Shown here piece by piece: positions 62,709 through 64,000 of a stretch of 64,000 nt of DNA. Numbering within the stretch: position 1 is the first letter of the stretch; each line of letters begins with the position of its first letter. Below the pieces are notes generated by a model that saw only the letters and a list, made by a program, of their open reading frames with translations, was not told the origin of the DNA and did not search any database. The stretch covers positions 186,001 to 250,000 of the forward strand of contig CANNDF010000002.1 in assembly GCA_947503305.1 (NCBI GenBank), written 5' to 3'. A program made the position numbers and the translations under genes. The DNA is from an uncultured Dokdonia sp. (lineage in GTDB: Bacteria; Bacteroidota; Bacteroidia; Flavobacteriales; Flavobacteriaceae).

Positions 62709-63197
62709 ATGAAAAAAGAAGAAACCTCGCATATCAATGTTTGGAAAAAAGAGCATACGCATATTATTAAAATTTATAGTGATGAAAATAAGGATGAGTA
62801 TGCGTATTGTAAGCTCCCTACAATTGCAATTATAGAAGCCTACAATCAATTAAGAGAGGAAAACATTTATAAAGCTTTACAGGAGGTCTTTACATCTAGT
62901 GTATTAGGAAGCCTAGCATATGATAATGAGTTTATGATCTCAGCTGGAAAAGCATTAATACAACAAGTAATGGTAGATAAAAAACATACTATTAATAGAG
63001 AATCTGGCAAAGATGAGATGAAAAAGAGAGCAGCAATTGTTAGGCATTATTTTCATGTAGACCCCTATCAATTGCCTATTAATGAATTCTATAAACTAGT
63101 AGAAGAAGCACTATGGCTTCAAGAAGAAGCTAAAAATCAATTAGAACAAGTCATTACCAAAACCATGGAGAATCATTTTTCTACACAAAGCTATTAA
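62709..63197 (+). CDS. Tail assembly chaperone-like protein 2
   Basis: The 162-residue protein starts with VWKKEHTHIIKIYSDENKDEYAYCKLPTIAIIEAYNQL and KALQEVFTSSVLG, which aligns with the first chaperone-like protein (60443). It then has about 60 extra helical residues (RAAIVRHYFHVDPYQLPINEFYKLVEEALWLQEE). Phages often make two related chaperone products by frameshifting; here two separate genes appear to do so. The call depends on similarity and position. Confidence 0.55.
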   Translation: MKKEETSHINVWKKEHTHIIKIYSDENKDEYAYCKLPTIAIIEAYNQLREENIYKALQEVFTSSVLGSLAYDNEFMISAGKALIQQVMVDKKHTINRESGKDEMKKRAAIVRHYFHVDPYQLPINEFYKLVEEALWLQEEAKNQLEQVITKTMENHFSTQSY

Positions 63198-63220
63198 CAC
63201 AGAATATAAATCAATATACT

Positions 63221-63796
63221 ATGAGTTTTAATATAAACTTAAATAACAATTTAGAAGCATATCAACAAGAGTTAGAGTATGGACTAAGTGAAGCTATAAA
63301 CTTTAATAATCAACAATCTCAGGATTTTATTATAGATAGCACAGGAGGAGAGTTTAGTCTACCCGTAGTTGCACCTTTAATTTTTGAACCCTTGATTCGG
63401 CGGGATTTAGTATTACCAGTATTGCGTATAGATGCAGTATCAATATCTGCTAGTAGGTCTAAGATCATTCAAAAAACGAGAGTAGAGGGGAGAAATAATA
63501 CCATTAAAGAACATATCTCAAATGGAGATTATACAATCTCTGTAAATGGAATAATTGCAGAAAGTGAGTTTTCTCAAGAGTATCCAAAAGGGAAATTATT
63601 TCTTTTAAAACAATTTTTAGATGCACCATATGCATTGAAAATTACACATGCAATTCTTAATCGATTAGGAATTTTTGAGATCGTTATTGATTCTTATAAC
63701 ATTCCTTCTATAGAAGGGACTAAGAATATTCAAAAATTCTCAGCTCAAGCAACTTCAGATGAATCGTCAGAACTAATTATAAGAAACAATGCTTAA
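63221..63796 (+). CDS. Baseplate/tail-associated protein (DUF6046-like)
   Basis: The 191-residue protein has FEPLIRRDLVLPVLRIDAVSIS, then TRVEGRNNTIKEHISNGDYTISVNGII and FLDAPYALKITHAILNRLGIFEIVIDSYNIPSIEGTKN. The middle motif resembles baseplate or tail-tip proteins of Bacteroidota phages grouped as DUF6046. It lies 23 bases after the second chaperone-like gene, and its stop overlaps the start of the next gene. A baseplate initiator role is inferred, not shown. Confidence 0.6.
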   Translation: MSFNINLNNNLEAYQQELEYGLSEAINFNNQQSQDFIIDSTGGEFSLPVVAPLIFEPLIRRDLVLPVLRIDAVSISASRSKIIQKTRVEGRNNTIKEHISNGDYTISVNGIIAESEFSQEYPKGKLFLLKQFLDAPYALKITHAILNRLGIFEIVIDSYNIPSIEGTKNIQKFSAQATSDESSELIIRNNA

Positions 63797-64000
63797 TCTA
63801 AATAGTAAAATAATCATCTATGAAACAGATGACGCCTTACAACCCACAAGTACATCGTATGAGTTTCGATATGTAAAAGATATTCGGATCAATTCAAATT
63901 ATGAAACACTTACGGATACAGCTACGATACAAATGCCTAAAAAAATTAATACAAACTTTTTAAGTGCACAGGAAGCTTTTGACGTGGTTGTCAACACACT
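63789..64000 (+). CDS. Baseplate hub-like protein, 3' end outside the window
   Basis: The gene starts at an ATG that overlaps the stop of the preceding gene (ATGCTTAA) and stays open to the window edge, giving 70 residues: MLNLNSKIIIYETDDALQP and then YEFRYVKDIRINSNYETL, TDTATIQMPKKI. The start of a beta-domain with IRINSNYETLTDTATI resembles the first domain of contractile-tail hub proteins (Mu gpP/gp27-like). The length and rest of the protein are not visible, so the call is tentative. Confidence 0.45.
   Translation, partial: MLNLNSKIIIYETDDALQPTSTSYEFRYVKDIRINSNYETLTDTATIQMPKKINTNFLSAQEAFDVVVNT

Noticed and set aside
55593-64000. Extracellular contractile injection system (eCIS/Afp/PVC type)
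   Set aside because: No AAA+ ATPase, Pvc16/DUF4255 or multiple-sheath set is visible in the window part, and an S24 repressor is more typical of phage-derived tails. It would need the downstream sequence to exclude completely.
1-64000. CRISPR arrays, rRNA genes and intact insertion sequences
   Set aside because: No regularly spaced repeats, rRNA-like segments or transposase genes were seen on either strand.

Overview
The window looks like a chromosomal segment of a marine Flavobacteriaceae-type Bacteroidota. The support is an AT-rich sequence, a gldK-gldL-gldM-gldN gliding/type IX secretion block, several promoters of the Bacteroidota form TTG-N19/20-TAnnTTTG, and six perfect scattered copies of the palindrome GCTTTCGCGAAAGC, an element I associate with marine flavobacterial genomes. 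No species is claimed.

Layout. 0-9 kb: end of a membrane protein gene, topA, an arginase-fold protein that has lost metal ligands, then gldKLMN with a terminator. 9-19 kb: FAD oxidoreductase, DUF983 protein, ABC-F ATPase, and an RND efflux operon (adaptor, pump, TolC-like channel) ending in a 59-residue zinc-ribbon gene, then a SpoIIAA-like protein and an initiator tRNA with a clear promoter and terminator. 19.3-31.4 kb: an accessory stretch with three beta-lactamase-fold serine hydrolases, two leucine-rich-repeat proteins, an AraC regulator, a papain-like lipoprotein, several decayed gene fragments, and mltG at its end. 31.6-39 kb: a minus-strand cluster of four SRPBCC proteins with SDR and MDR reductases, an ECF-like sigma factor with a cysteine-rich extension, a DinB protein and a TetR regulator. 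Three copies of a palindrome centred on AGACCAATCT sit in front of TetR and two other genes. 39.4-47 kb: a serine hydrolase, an ECF sigma/ZAS anti-sigma/membrane-protein trio with two matching ECF promoters, and a coupled pair of two-component proteins. 47-55.5 kb: polytopic patatin, amidase, a very large surface protein (degenerate phosphatase, kinase-like region, BamA-like barrel), and two small envelope proteins.

55.6-64 kb (to the window end) is the most interesting part: an S24-type repressor divergent from contractile-tail genes (terminator-like protein, small HTH protein, sheath, tube, two paralogous chaperone-like proteins around a fibre-like protein, a baseplate-like protein, and the start of a hub-like gene). 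No head, packaging or integrase gene lies between repressor and tail. The divergent region has promoters in both directions with palindromes placed on them. This fits an SOS-type inducible phage-tail-like particle (tailocin), although a prophage whose head genes lie beyond the window is not excluded.
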